Source of the DNA: Pararge aegeria
Taxonomy: Eukaryota; Arthropoda; Insecta; Lepidoptera; Nymphalidae
DNA: 64,000 nucleotides
Reading direction: 5' to 3'
NCBI RefSeq assembly: GCF_905163445.1
Contig: NC_053182.1
Location: 5,332,001-5,396,000, forward strand
Each line of letters opens with the position of its first letter. Within the stretch, counting starts at the first letter, position 1. Positions 47,001 through 57,201 of the stretch are shown one piece after another. The notes under the pieces were generated by a model that worked only from the letters and a program-made list of their open reading frames with translations, was not told the origin of the DNA and did not search any database. Both the position numbers and the translations under genes were made by a program.

Positions 47001-50000
47001 TATCGGCATAATGAAGAAAATGTAATCTGTCAATTTTTGATTGTTTACGATTACAACAACTATGTTTTTTACGATTTAAGTACTCACTTGCAACGAAACA
47101 ATGTGTCCACGTAAATGTCGGAATCGATGAGCCAATACCCTAGCACGAATCAAAGCCTGCAATCTAGCGTATCCCACCTTCATCTTGTTATACCGAATTC
47201 TTTGCAGCTTTCCTCGCCAATGGCGCTGAATCAAAACGGCAGCTGCCCTTTGTTTCAAAAATCTTCTTCTATACACCCATCCGCGAATAGATCTTTGTAA
47301 TATTAAAATTTTTCTTGTCAGTACTCTGTCTCTTTCTTGCTCAAGGAATAAATCGTGCGCATCCTTTAGAAATACTTTAGTGTGACCCAATTGATAGTCA
47401 GATTTACCTAGTACAGTAGCACAAATCTTCGCTGTTGCAGCCCGGCAGTCTGTTTTATGAGCTGGGGGAACTCCTGATATCAAAAATCTGTATCGTTCTA
47501 CGAATTCCTTAAAACTGTGCCTAATTGGATATCCAGCTCGCCTTATTCTAATGGTTTCCATCATTCCAGAATACCTAAGTTGTCGACAACATAGACCGCG
47601 ATCGAACATCATGGGTTTCTTAAATTCGTTTGGCTTTATACAGCGAATGAAAAATGGTTGACAGGATCCTAGGGTTCTCATTAACAAATCTAAAGATTTC
47701 TTGAACTGGGTTGATAGCGTAGGCGTCCGTTTTCTTGTTTCAGATCCCATAATTATGTCTTCTTGGAATATTTGTTGTAAAAACTTATTTGTTGAAATAT
47801 GAATTAACTGTAACAAGTCAGCGCTGAATGTGTCTCGATTTTTTTCAAGGAATCCTCGGGTGTCGTAAAATACTATACCGGCGAAATGATTTAAGCCAAA
47901 GCTAGTATTAATATCTGACTTCGGTTTGAGGTAATTTCTGTGTAGACCGTGAGTTTTATGTAACTTAGCTAACATAGTTTGATCTGTGCCTTTCGGGAAT
48001 TTTGATTCCTCATCTATTAATGCCATTATGTTTAACTGTTTCAGAGCGATTAAATCTAAAGCATCTTGATTATCAACGAATTCTATATGTTGCCAATTTA
48101 TGCCCTCGTGATTGTATTCCTCTTGTTCTAGTTTAAATATATGCCTAACGAAAAATTGCTGCAGGTTTTCGTTAGCGAAATTTATACAAAACTGTTCGAA
48201 ACTGTTTTGGTCAAAGTTTTCAAACCCGAATATATCTAGAACTCCTATCGCTGTCCGCATAGTAGCTTTAGGTTTATAAATAGCTGCGTTTATTTTCCTG
48301 ACAATAGTTACGAATAGACGACCGTAAATTCCTTTAACGAAAGCATCTCTAATATCAACAGATTGGTCTCTACTTAGTGTTGACACAACGGTTTCTCCGT
48401 GGGCAAACAATGTTTTTCGTGTCAAAGCTTGAATTAAAGTTTGAGTTGGTACACCTAATAAACTCGCCACTCTTTTAACGTTAGCCTGTTCTATGATTTC
48501 AGTTGCATCCAAATTGTCTACGACAGTTGCCTCGTATTTGATGTTTCCACAGTGTAACACTGCAGCCAACAATTTTAATATTTCCCATATCTCAGATTCG
48601 GTGAACAGCAAAACTTTCATCGCAGATCGGATGTCTGCAAACTCAGCTGCATCATCTCTGCCTTCACATGTGAAGCTGTTGCCCTAAAATCAAACAATGT
48701 TGCCGATCAGATAATGAGGTTAAACTTATCTTCTTTTTTTTTAATTCTAAAGTATACTAATTCTTAAGCATGAAGATAAGGTAAATTAATTCTGAAGCAA
48801 CTGGAAACAAACTTAAATAAAAATTTAATTTATGTCTTTATCGACGACTCCTAGAATTCATCATTGCAAAAAATGCAAATTGCAAAGTTGCAAACTTAAA
48901 TCGAATCAGGTCATGTTACGACCATTCAATTTCATGTAATTCAGATACATCATGCAATTTAAAAAGTTGTACTGAATAAGATTTATAAATTCTTTCAAAT
49001 CGGCAAAATCGGCATTTCATAATTATTGTCTAGTTACTTACTCCTGATAAATACCGGTATTCCGAAGGCTCCCCTAAATCCAACTTCTTCTTCTCGTCTC
49101 TAGATAAACCAGCCAATAGACAATAGAATACATGATAATTCCTTTCATCTGTTCCTTGGAAGACGATTCTTGATTTCTCTAGTAAATATTGTTCTATTTT
49201 AGCACCCTCTATAACACCATTGCTATTGAAATGAATATCGATATATTTTCCGAAACGCGAAGAGTTGTCGTTCCGCACGGTTTTTGCGTTACCAAAGGCT
49301 TCCAAAATGGGATTGGCTTCCAGGATCTGAAAAGGAAATTAGTATAGAAAAAACATAATGTATACTGTAACAGCTGACTAATATTCATAACAGTTTTTGC
49401 GTTGATCGATTTCATTGTAGCATGACTTAAATTACCATTGAATTGAGAATTTATTCATTAGCTGTCAGCCATAAACACGTTTACATGAGCCAAATCAACC
49501 AGCTTTGTTGACCGGTTCGTAAGTATTATAGCACGTCAACTTCTTGCAACGGTACTCATTAAAAGCACCCGCGCGCAACCAAAGCCGAGCCGGCGTCGTG
49601 GGCAGGGGGGACCCTGCACTTTTTTAATCGTAATAATTGACGTACCAAGCAGATGTTCCACCTGATAGTTAGTGTAAAACCATCGCCTTCAAACAGAGCA
49701 CGCAGAACTTCGTTAGGGCATGCAAAGAAAACCTCGTACGAGCTCTGTCGCAAAAAGCTCTACTACTTCTACAAAACTCCTCTTACAAATGGAGGAGTTT
49801 TCATTATATATCAGTTTCCTATTGTATGGCTATATTCAAAAATCAAGAAAAATGTCTATATAACGGGTACCAGGATTACGAAATAATATTGAAGTATGGA
49901 TATATTTCATAAGGAATCACCCTGTAAAAATATGAAATCAAAAGAAGTATATATTTTTTTTTATACAAAAGAGTTCAAAACATTCTAAGTGTTTACTTAT

Positions 50001-52067
50001 GACAACCCCATTGAAGATAAAAGACTGACGCATAGTATTTTCGCTACGCGACGCGCACCTCATAAAGTGACATGATTTCAATTTTGCATGTGATTTACGG
50101 CGGTATCTGATTTTTTCTCAGTAAAAACTATGGCAGTGGTTCACTCATAAGTCTCAGAAAAAGTACATAACGTACCTCTAAAGCCTGTAAAGTATTATTT
50201 CGGTTTTCATTTACACGTTGTATATTGTCTTTATTATAATCTATCTTTGTTGATGTAATTTTTGTAACTACTATCTACAGTTGGAATTCAGTTTTTCTGT
50301 TATTTCACTGTAATGTCTCATTAGTCATTAATCAATTTATTATGTTAATATTATTTGAAAATGATTATGGCAAAATAGTATGATAAGATCTTGAAAGTTT
50401 TTTTAGTAATTTGGGCTTCGTAGTTGATCTCTAAGCATTTTGTTGATTATTATTGTTTATGCGATTTAAAAACGACATTGCTCTTAAGTATGTGCAATTG
50501 TACTGTTTGTTTACCTCGAAAAGCAAACAAATAAATTATTAGTCCTTCAGAAATTCAGCACAGAGAATCTGGTATTGCACAAAAGCTACTTTTTATGCCG
50601 GAAAAATGTATGTTTTTATGTTTTTCACAGAGCAGATATATGTTTTTTTTGCATATTGATAGTTCAGGGTTTTGAGAATGCAACATGTTATATATGTCAC
50701 ATTACGTACCTGTTGCTCAATCCAAGAGTGTTTCCCACTTATCGCTGCCAGATACTGCAGAATTAATTTTGTGGATTCAGTCTTGCCTGCGCCGGATTCT
50801 CCACTGATTACAATGCATTGATCTTGGCCATACCGTCGCATGTGCGCATACGCATTATCGCCAATTGCGAATATATGTGGCGGCAGTTCGCCAATTTTTC
50901 TTTCTTTGTATAACTTAATTTGGTCCGCAGTGTAAATTGGTAATATTTGGTATGGATTCACCGCTACCAATATTGAACCCGTATAAGTCTGGAAAAGAGA
51001 AAATAATTCTGTTAATTCTCATCTTATTAGGTAACCTCATTTATTTGACGGCCAATTGGCGCAGTCCTAGACCGTGGGCTCGATTTCCACAACTAGAAAA
51101 TGTCTGTGTGAGGAATATTAATGTTTTTCAGTGTTAAGGTGTTTATCTGTATATCATAAGTACTTAAATTACATATTATTATTTATAAAAATATTCATTA
51201 ATCATCTTAGTATCTATAACACAAGCTACGTTTACTTTGGGGCTTGATGGCGATGTGTAATATTTTTTTTTTATTAGGTAGCGTCAGAATTGTTCAGTGC
51301 CGAAGAACAGAAATGTTTTTTTATAGACTTTTCTTTTATCCGACTATTAAACCCGAAATACCGATTAAAAAAACCTTTAATATATTATTTTTCAAAACTA
51401 CATTACTTAACACTACGATGTATGAAAAATAGTGTTCCCATAATAAATCAAGTAAGATAACTACTCTTTTCAACCTAAAAACTTATATATTTTTTAGTAC
51501 CAACGATTAAAATTAACATGAAAAAGGGCATGACGTACGTAAGGACAACTTATCTAAAAAGAGTTTTCATCCAGACACCCTCGAATGTGATAAAAATTAT
51601 ACGGGTATATGGTGATTGTTGCGTAGGTACTCGTAAATAAAGAAATAACCGATACTTATAAGAATACAGCTATACAATACATAGCAATAGACATGCACAG
51701 TAATAGTATAAATACATAATATATAAACTATAATGCAAACATTAATATACGAATAAACTAATTATATAGAGAAGCGAGTGCCTTGACTTCGACAAATATC
51801 ACTTACGTAGATGAGGTTCTCATTGTACCGAATGAGCAGGTTCCTTAGGATACCGGCCTCATGCAGGTCGCCGAGGGAGATCATATCCTCCACGCCGTGC
51901 ACAGAGGTGGCGTGCATGGCTTTGATGCGGCGCTCCGGCGGCAGCCACTGCTCCTGGCCGTCGTCATCTCGCACGCGTATCCGCCGACCCTCGGCTGCGA
52001 GAACGCGCGCGCCTATGGCCACGTCGAACTCGCGCCCGGACACCGGCTCGATCCATATGTAATCACC
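37796..52067 (-). CDS. ck: Crinkled / myosin VIIa heavy chain (12 exons, 2159 codons; first few codons not found)
   Basis: This is the orthologue of fly crinkled and human MYO7A, an actin-based motor for actin-bundle protrusions such as bristles and hairs. Exons (minus): 52067-51807, 50988-50710, 49326-49042, 48683-47088, 46637-46410, 43492-43253, 43000-42836, 42560-42276, 42198-39733, 39661-39462, 39196-38929, 38002-37796 (6480 nt, phases close). In order: motor domain with P-loop GESGAGKT, switch I NDNSSRFGKY and switch II DIFGFENF (about 1-735); about five IQ motifs (735-850); a charged helix (870-935); MyTH4-1 (from about 1010); FERM1; SH3 (KRSKYVIALQDY to DFPAETVYVLP); MyTH4-2; FERM2 ending in MDDLLTSYISLMLTNMNKQ. 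Fly ck is about 2167 aa. The visible part starts GDYIWIEP, so roughly six N-terminal residues (MVIVTR-like in fly) lie on an upstream exon I could not place. Confidence 0.96.
38191..38455 (+). mobile_element. SINE family A copy (A4) in the last ck intron
   Basis: It keeps the whole family order: head remnant (gagcgatgtgg), gggaatttgtaatttctgaa, aaagacgtgtcgcc, gatttagcgttc and ccaccaggtgagattgcagc. It is antisense to ck. Confidence 0.78.
38690..38803 (+). mobile_element. LINE 3' end with ATTC-type tail
   Basis: The sequence ttgttattatgtggtgttca followed by AATAAAAG and a terminal attcattcattcat run is a LINE 3' terminus, resembling the inverted one at 8205-8260. It lies in the last ck intron. 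Confidence 0.5.
38929..39196 (-). CDS. ck: ck exon: FERM2
   Basis: The 268-nt exon encodes [35 protein letters not shown] and LLIAINKHGVSLIHP. Acceptor ttgcag|, donor AAG|GTAACT. Confidence 0.95.
39462..39661 (-). CDS. ck: ck exon: FERM2
   Basis: The 200-nt exon encodes VFFMKKLWTNTVPGKDR, FHQELPKLLRGYHRC and NKQELQAIP. Acceptor caacag|, donor CC|GTAAGT (two bases into a Pro codon completed by the next exon). Confidence 0.95.
39733..42198 (-). CDS. ck: ck large exon: MyTH4-1 end, FERM1, SH3, MyTH4-2, FERM2 start
   Basis: A single uninterrupted 2466-nt exon (822 codons) holds most of the tail: SNLEKLHFIIGHGIL and DEIYCQICKQLTNNP of MyTH4-1, SWLELQATKSKKPIMLP opening FERM1, an SH3 domain at about 40880-40690, DEIYCQIMKQLTDNR of MyTH4-2 and [20 protein letters not shown] opening FERM2. 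Acceptor ttttag|, donor CAG|GTGAGG. Having two MyTH4-FERM units in one gene is typical of class VII. Confidence 0.97.
42276..42560 (-). CDS. ck: ck exon: MyTH4-1, first part
   Basis: The 285-nt exon encodes AAQALWITILRFTGDLPEP, a central [20 protein letters not shown] and [20 protein letters not shown]. Acceptor ttttag|, donor CAG|GTAATT. Confidence 0.95.
42836..43000 (-). CDS. ck: ck exon: linker to the first MyTH4 domain
   Basis: The 165-nt exon starts after acceptor tacag| with MVTPMQTTSEDEEDLSEF and continues KFQKFAATYFQGNV and PLLPLHTQGDQL. The SEDEEDLSE...FAATYFQG segment is a landmark of myosin VIIa. Donor TTA|GTGAGT. Confidence 0.95.
43253..43492 (-). CDS. ck: ck exon: charged helix and linker
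   Basis: The 240-nt exon carries a highly charged helical stretch (ELERRDAELALEEKRQLEAK) of the single-alpha-helix kind, then EPVDDSKLVEAMFDFLPDSS, well conserved in insect ck. Acceptor taacag|, donor GAG|GTAAAT. Read-through would end after about 25 unconserved codons. Confidence 0.93.
43493..46409 (-). other. 2.9-kb ck intron
   Basis: AT-rich. It contains a short inverted repeat around 44230-44275 (atagtagcac / gtgctactat) and a GC-richer patch at 45690-45870 that may be a decayed repeat. No coding exon is needed here: flanking exons join in phase and in conserved sequence. Confidence 0.6.
46410..46637 (-). CDS. ck: ck exon: last IQ motifs and start of the charged helix
   Basis: The 228-nt exon encodes AAARGYLVRRSYGHKMWAIV, an IQ motif (KIQSHVRCLIAMRRYRRLK) and the following Glu/Arg-rich helix. 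Acceptor ctttag|, donor AGG|GTAAAT. Confidence 0.95.
46981..47026. repeat. Perfect 20-bp hairpin in a ck intron
   Basis: ATTACATTTTCTTCATTATG (46981-47000) is followed after a 6-nt loop (tatcgg) by its exact reverse complement (47007-47026). It lies about 60 bp downstream of the ck exon ending at 47088. Confidence 0.95.
47088..48683 (-). CDS. ck: ck exon: rest of motor domain and first IQ motifs
   Basis: The 1596-nt exon runs from GNSFTCEGRDDAAEF through switch II DIFGFENFDQNSFEQFC, the actin-binding and converter regions (PFFIRCIKPNE, LRYSGMMETIRIRRAGYP), into IQ-type repeats (ILILQRSIRGWVYRRRF) to SLQ at donor CAA|GTGAGT. Acceptor ttttag|. Confidence 0.97.
49042..49326 (-). CDS. ck: ck exon: motor domain with switch I
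   Basis: The 285-nt exon encodes ILEANPILEAFGNAKT and the switch I motif NDNSSRFGKYIDI, and ends EPSEYRYLSG at donor GGA|GTAAGT. Acceptor tttcag|. Confidence 0.96.
49327..50709 (-). other. 1.4-kb ck intron
   Basis: AT-rich apart from a small GC-richer patch near 49560-49620. No repeat-family match or exon recognised. Confidence 0.5.
50710..50988 (-). CDS. ck: ck exon: motor domain with P-loop
   Basis: The 279-nt exon runs from TYTGSILVAVNPYQ to SWIEQQ, including the ATP-binding P-loop GESGAGKTES near 50785-50812. Acceptor ttccag|, donor CAG|GTACGT. Confidence 0.96.
51047..51270 (+). mobile_element. SINE family C copy (C1) in a ck intron
   Basis: A tRNA-like head (gacggccaattggcgcagtc, gggctcgatttcc) is followed by aatgtttttcagtg, ataacacaagctacgtttac and tttggggcttgatggcgatg. 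Box A and box B are partly decayed. It is antisense to ck. Confidence 0.78.
51807..52067 (-). CDS. ck: ck exon (first visible): N-terminal SH3-like region
   Basis: The 261-nt exon starts after acceptor ttccag| with GDYIWIEPVSGREFDVAIGA and ends NLLIRYNENLIY at donor TAC|GTAAGT. An in-frame TGA just upstream (cag preceded by ttc, tga) shows that the initiator is not in this exon. It is notably GC-rich. Confidence 0.95.
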
Positions 52068-52179
52068 CTGGAATCAACACAACCGCTTATTAATATCAGT
52101 ACTTTTCGTGGTTCAGGTTTTTGGCGGTGACTTTTTTAGATATACTTAGTACCTAAGAAATGGACCAACCAGGTGGTAA

Positions 52180-52580
52180 GTAGAAAGCCCTCGTCTATGC
52201 AACACATCGCAGGACATGCAAGGAACACGTCCTGCATCGTGCTGACCCATTAACCTAAGGCGTTGGTGCCTGCAATTACGCGGGCAAGCACGGGCTTTAG
52301 AACGGAACAAAATTGCAACAATGCTGCTTGACGACAGAAATAAGCGTGGCGGTAGTATTTCCCCGGACGAGCTCTGACACCAATAGCTCTGGGTACTACT
52401 ACCAAAAACAAGGATATCAAACTAGATGACGCCACAGAAATTACCATCGCGCTATTGAAGTTTTCACACACATAAGATTCAGAAATTCCAAAATTGAATG
52501 ATACTTCCCCTTAGGCCTAAGCACAATCTCGGAGGAAGATATTCCTATTGTTAAAATCGACCATAGCTCTCGTACAGGCG
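52180..52580 (+). mobile_element. Unclassified interspersed repeat (CTAGATGGCGCCAC family), second copy
   Basis: Blocks ctagatgacgccacagaa, atcgcgctattgaagt, aagcacaatctcggaggaag and atattcctattgttaaaatc parallel 35876-36075. The part near 52310-52380 is the inverted form of the block at 14645-14740. Confidence 0.55.
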
Positions 52581-53315
52581 TTCTTCAAATAGAGTGCAAA
52601 CATTTGGATAAGGCTTAACAGTATTCTGCATTTGTTTTTAGGTTTTGTTTGGTAGTTTCCCGCAGAAAATATCTCTGTCCAATTCAGGCTTAGTGTGCCA
52701 ACCTATGGAAGGCTCTCTCTATCCACTACAGTTAAGCGCGGATGGCTGGCCGCTTGGCGTGACTTGGCTGGGATGGGTTCCCCGGGCGTCTAGTTTTCAG
52801 TTTCAGTCCACACTCCCTCGGGGTGTGGGTTGAAACTGAGAATGAGAGAAGGAGATACCCACCTAACGTACGCTGCAGGACGGGGGTTGCCATAAATATT
52901 TTAAAGTGCGCATAAAAAGGCAAAAAGAGCAAAACTTTCAAACTTTAACTTTCTGCGTATTACATTAAGGATGATGGTAGCGTGGCAAAAATGTTGTCAC
53001 TTATATCATACATCGATAAATAAATCGTTAATCGAGCAGCGAAAATCAATATTAATAAATTCAACGAATGTCTGACAGCAACCGGAACTGAGACAATGCT
53101 TGTTGGTTGACAGTATCGAATTTGGTAGAAAGTGGTCATATCCTCATATGTGCCACTACTTATTCAACTGTGCGATCACGTTTCACTATTATCTTAACTT
53201 CGGTGAAAGTAATCGCTTCATTAATTTAGTAATAATATTCATATTGTTTCTTTAGTAGCTGGTAAGGTATACCATACTTATAAATTGGCATCAATGCAAG
53301 TTGTTTTATTATTGA

Positions 53316-53555
53316 AGGCCGAGTGGCGCAGTGGGCAGCGACCCTGCTTTCTGAGTCCAAGGCCGTGGGTTCGATTCCCAAAACTGGAAAATATTTGTGT
53401 GATTAACATGAATGTTTTTCAGTCTCTGGGTCATCTGTATATTATTCATAAAAATATTCAACAGTCATCTTAGTACCCGTAAAACAAGCTGCGCTTACTT
53501 TGGGGCTAGATGGCGATGTGTGCATTATCATAGTATATTTATTTATTTATTCATT
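53316..53555 (+). mobile_element. SINE family C copy (C2), well preserved
   Basis: Intact tRNA-like head with box A (gagtggcgcagtgggcagc) and box B (gggttcgattccc), then gaatgtttttcagtctctgg, acaagctgcgcttactttgg and ctagatggcgatgtgtgc, ending in a TTTA-rich tail. This is a plausible RNA polymerase III promoter. Confidence 0.85.
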
Positions 53556-54911
53556 TGTTATTTAATTATTAAAATGTTGTATTACCAATAACTCGTGTCT
53601 CACATAAAAGATTTTTAAGCAACCTATAAATCCCTATAAGACCTTATATCGTTTTTTTATAGCTGACACAAAAGAAACTTACTTTCTAAGTTTTAATTTT
53701 AAAGATATAAGATACTTTTTATCAGCGTAATTTTCACCTCATAAATAACAACTTTAACCTGGAATTTTCAAAAAAGGGCTGGCTGAGACATGCGAATTTT
53801 GGACGCTCATTTTACCCTTAGGGATTTTTTATTAAAATCTCTTTTAACAGGCATATCTTACCTAGAAAATTCTTATATAACGTGCCGAATATTAACTTAA
53901 TACGTCATGTTATTTTTAGAAATTTCGTGTTGAATAAGTCAGTGATCTTTTGTTTTTTATGGATATGAATAAAGACAGTGCACAGCTCTGGGTTTACAAT
54001 TTTTTAATTTTGCAAAGAGGTCAGTGATGGTATCAACTTATAAGAGGGCTTTCGAAATCCTTTATGTCACACTTCCTCACAAAGCCAAGATAGTTTGGAC
54101 TCAAAAGTATTTAAAATATAACTATTAACTTTAAAACTAGCAGAAAATCTTGAATCAAAGATATTTCATGAACTAGCATTAAATTTCGTACAATTACCTA
54201 CTAATTGCATGTTCTATTTTTCGTTCTACATACCTCGAAAATGGTTTCTAATTCGAAAGTCATCACACTTTTACACTTCTTACTTCACCATTTTAAACGT
54301 GGGTTTAAAACAATACGAGCACAGATATTTTATTATTTATTTATATTATATTCATCTCAGCGACGACGCCGTGGCCGTTTGCCACTCATTATTACGGGTA
54401 TTAGTGTCAATAAGTTTATCGGACCGTGGCGCTCGATTCAATCAGTTTTGTATATAGACAGAATCCGTTATCTTTGAGTTGTAGAATAATAACTATGATG
54501 AAATAATACGACGAAGACATAGCTGTATTAACAAATGGAATCCACTTACTCAGAGTTACGGACAAATGAGTGTAAATATCCGAAGGGGGCTTTAGCAGGA
54601 CTGTCTTCAATAGAGGACCCAAATAATAGGCATGATGACAGTAACACAGAATCACTAAAGTATTGTGTTTATCTAATTATATCATGATCCATGCATTATG
54701 AAAACGAATTTTATTTATATTCGAAGTGAGATTAGTATTTATTTTCTATAAATGAAACTCAAGCAAACTAACTGCGCTGTGTTCCTAAAACCCAATGGGC
54801 TTGCAATTGACGAGGAACAGCTTCGGAATAGTTTTATGCTACGTATATTAGACTAAATGTGCACGGGTACAGGAATTAAAATCAGGTTGAGCCATAGTGG
54901 CCGGGTACTGT

Positions 54912-55102
54912 CAGTGGCGTAACCTACATAAAAGTATAAAGGCTCTGCCCACCTGAGCCATGGTAGAGTATTCGATTAAATTAAAGAAAAAAGTAATTTA
55001 AACAACTTAAAATATGCAATGCAAGTAACTTCTTACAACCTGACAAATTGCATATATTTATGCCTTACCCGACTTTGTGTCTATAGATATTGCACGCCAC
55101 TG
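54912..55102. mobile_element. hAT-like MITE, CAGTGGCG family (M3)
   Basis: It is 191 bp, starting CAGTGGCGT and ending ...TGCACGCCACTG. Flanks ggtactgt (54904-54911) and ggaacagt (55103-55110) agree at 6 of 8 positions, consistent with an aged 8-bp duplication. Confidence 0.7.
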
Positions 55103-55499
55103 GGAACAGTTAGTTTTATATATTTACATAGCGGTGAAATATATCGAGAAAATATAAATCGTTAATACAGCGCGGCGGTCTGAAGTGGTGCTTTAAGATA
55201 AAAGTCGAGTGATTGGCCGTGATTGTAACTTATTAAATTTCGGATACTTCATGATACCGGTCCACCGAAACCTGTCATACTCAAATAACGCCAGAATATA
55301 AACTTTCTAAACGTGTAATTATATTATGTTGGTATACATATATTGCGTTTATTTATCGTAGAAAGTATTCTTATCTAGAATATTTCTCTTTTTAATTAAA
55401 AATGCAAATCAGCACGCACTATCACACTGCTCTGTTTGAGTTGATAATTTAATAAATATTCATTAAATTTTTTTTTGAACTCTCAGTGAAATAAGACCC

Positions 55500-55745
55500 A
55501 AATTGTAGCTCGCTTTAGTAGTATGTCTAGGTTTAGGAAGTACTATCACCATGTTTATTTCTGCCGCTAAGCAGCAATGTTGCAATGCTTGGCCCGGTAT
55601 GAAGGGTGTGGGGGCTGTTATAATAACAGGCACATGAGGTTTAACACCTACGCCTCAAGTTGCTGGATACAGGAAGGCACGTTAGCTTAGGATGTAATAC
55701 GTATCTTGGCGAGAATGCGGTGAATACGTAAGTATAACTACTCCA
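55500..55745 (+). mobile_element. Repeat fragment of the 14645/52310 family
   Basis: It contains ttaggaagtactatcaccat and ttatttctgccgctaagcag, shared with 14645-14740 and inverted at 52310-52380. Confidence 0.45.
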
Positions 55746-55940
55746 GTTCACTACTGTTCTTCATTCGCTTTATTTATTTATTTAATTATTTTTATTTATC
55801 TATTTAGTTTGCCGTATCGTCACTCGGGTTTCAGCTGATAATCAGCGGCATGCATGTACCTAAAATGCATGGCAAATGCTGAGATGTGACCATGTTGTTA
55901 CTATATTATTATAAGATGTACTGTTTGTAACACTTAACAT

Positions 55941-56217
55941 GAATAAATAATAATATAAATAAATAAATAAATATACTACGACAATACATACATCGCCATC
56001 TAGCCACAAAGTAAGCTTAGCTTGTGTTATGGGAACTAAGATGACTGACGAATATATTTATGAGTAATATACATAAATTCTTAGAATATACATATAAACA
56101 CTCAGCACTGAAAAATATTCACGCTCATCACACAAACATTTTCCAGTTGTGGGAATCGAACCCACGGTCTTGGTCTCAGAAAGCAGGGTCGCTGCAAACT
56201 GCGCCAATCGGCCGTCA
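55941..56217 (-). mobile_element. SINE family C copy (C3)
   Basis: On the minus strand the head reads ggccgattggcgcagtttgc with an intact box B gggttcgattcccac. The body shows aatatttttcagtgctgag, cacaagctaagcttactttg and ctagatggcgatgtatg, and it ends in a TTTA-repeat tail. Confidence 0.83.
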
Positions 56218-56339
56218 AATGTATTTTCTTTCTTTCTTGAAATCCCGGACTCTCGCCTATAGGCCCTTCGAGGGACAAGCTGAGTTTTAGTGGATGTCAG
56301 TTCCTCATAACTACTCCGTTTCCCCGAACGGAGCCCCCG

Positions 56340-56596
56340 ATGCGTTAGGCATTCTCTCTGTATAAAACAAATCCGGACACGTTTGTCTATGGGTTTGTTT
56401 GTTGTTTAACTACGGATCACGAGGCCTTGAGTTCGATTCCCGGGTCGGGGTGTTCTGTTAAAGAATTGTTCCTTGCCTCGAAAAGCACGTTAAGCCTACT
56501 TATTGGAGCAGCGTAGTGGTAGGTCCATGCTCTAAAACAATCTATGTTATGGGAACGCCTGGGCCCAGCAGTGGGACGTTAAAAGATTGCGGTTGA

Positions 56597-56600
<4 letters not shown>
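56340..56600 (+). mobile_element. tRNA-head retroposon of another family
   Basis: A B-box-like gagttcgattcccgggtcgg is followed by tgccttgcctcgaaaagcac-type sequence and an end cctgggcccagcagtgggac. Only one clear copy occurs here. Confidence 0.5.

Positions 56601-56628
<28 letters not shown>
56599..56628. repeat. (AT)n microsatellite
   Basis: About 15 AT units at the 3' end of the preceding retroposon, where simple-repeat tails are common. Confidence 0.95.
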
Positions 56629-56632
<4 letters not shown>

Positions 56633-56959
56633 ACATACATAATATATTAATTGTTAATACATTAAAAGAAACTTATTACCGAAAATATAATGGGCTGTCC
56701 GCGTTTCGAAGTAAGCAATGGAGCAGGTTTTATTGTGAAATTTGGCCGTTCACTCCTAGTTGTAATCCCACGCCAACCATAAATAGTGTAAGTCCGTGTG
56801 CGCGCACTCTCCCTCTCGTTTTGGTATTGTCCACATACTAGTTTGGTTTTTGATACGGCTAATGTTCTATTGTATAACGTATAGTGAATATATTTTAGTT
56901 GAAAGTGAATTTATACTCAATAGGAATTCTGCGAGAAATAGAGACAGCTTAGCCCGGTG

Positions 56960-57072
56960 CAGTGGCGTGCACTTCGTACATTCACAAAAGCACTGCCTAC
57001 CCTAAAATTTATATATAACTCAACCTTTCCACTGTATGCATACCCTGGTAAGAAGCCCAGTGCACACCACTG
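56960..57072. mobile_element. hAT-like MITE, CAGTGGCG family (M4)
   Basis: It is 113 bp, starting CAGTGGCGTGCAC and ending GTGCACACCACTG. The interior (aagcactgcctacc, tatgcataccctgg) matches M1. Flanks gcccggtg and ggcctcggtg are similar but offset, so the duplication is uncertain. Confidence 0.7.
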
Positions 57073-57201
57073 GGCCTCGGTGCATCTCTTTAGTGGTTTA
57101 ATCAGACATAAGGCCATCCGTAATACCACCAGGGTTAGGGACCGTACCCATTCTATGGGACCCATTCCGAGACGGGAAGGGGTCTTCAAAATACCAGGCT
57201 T

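Noticed and set aside
55541..55552. Minus-strand ATGGTGATAGTA (M-V-I-V), resembling the expected start of ck
   Set aside because: It lies in a repeat also present at 14645-14740 and 52310-52380, the following codons do not match myosin VIIa, and no donor occurs at the right phase.
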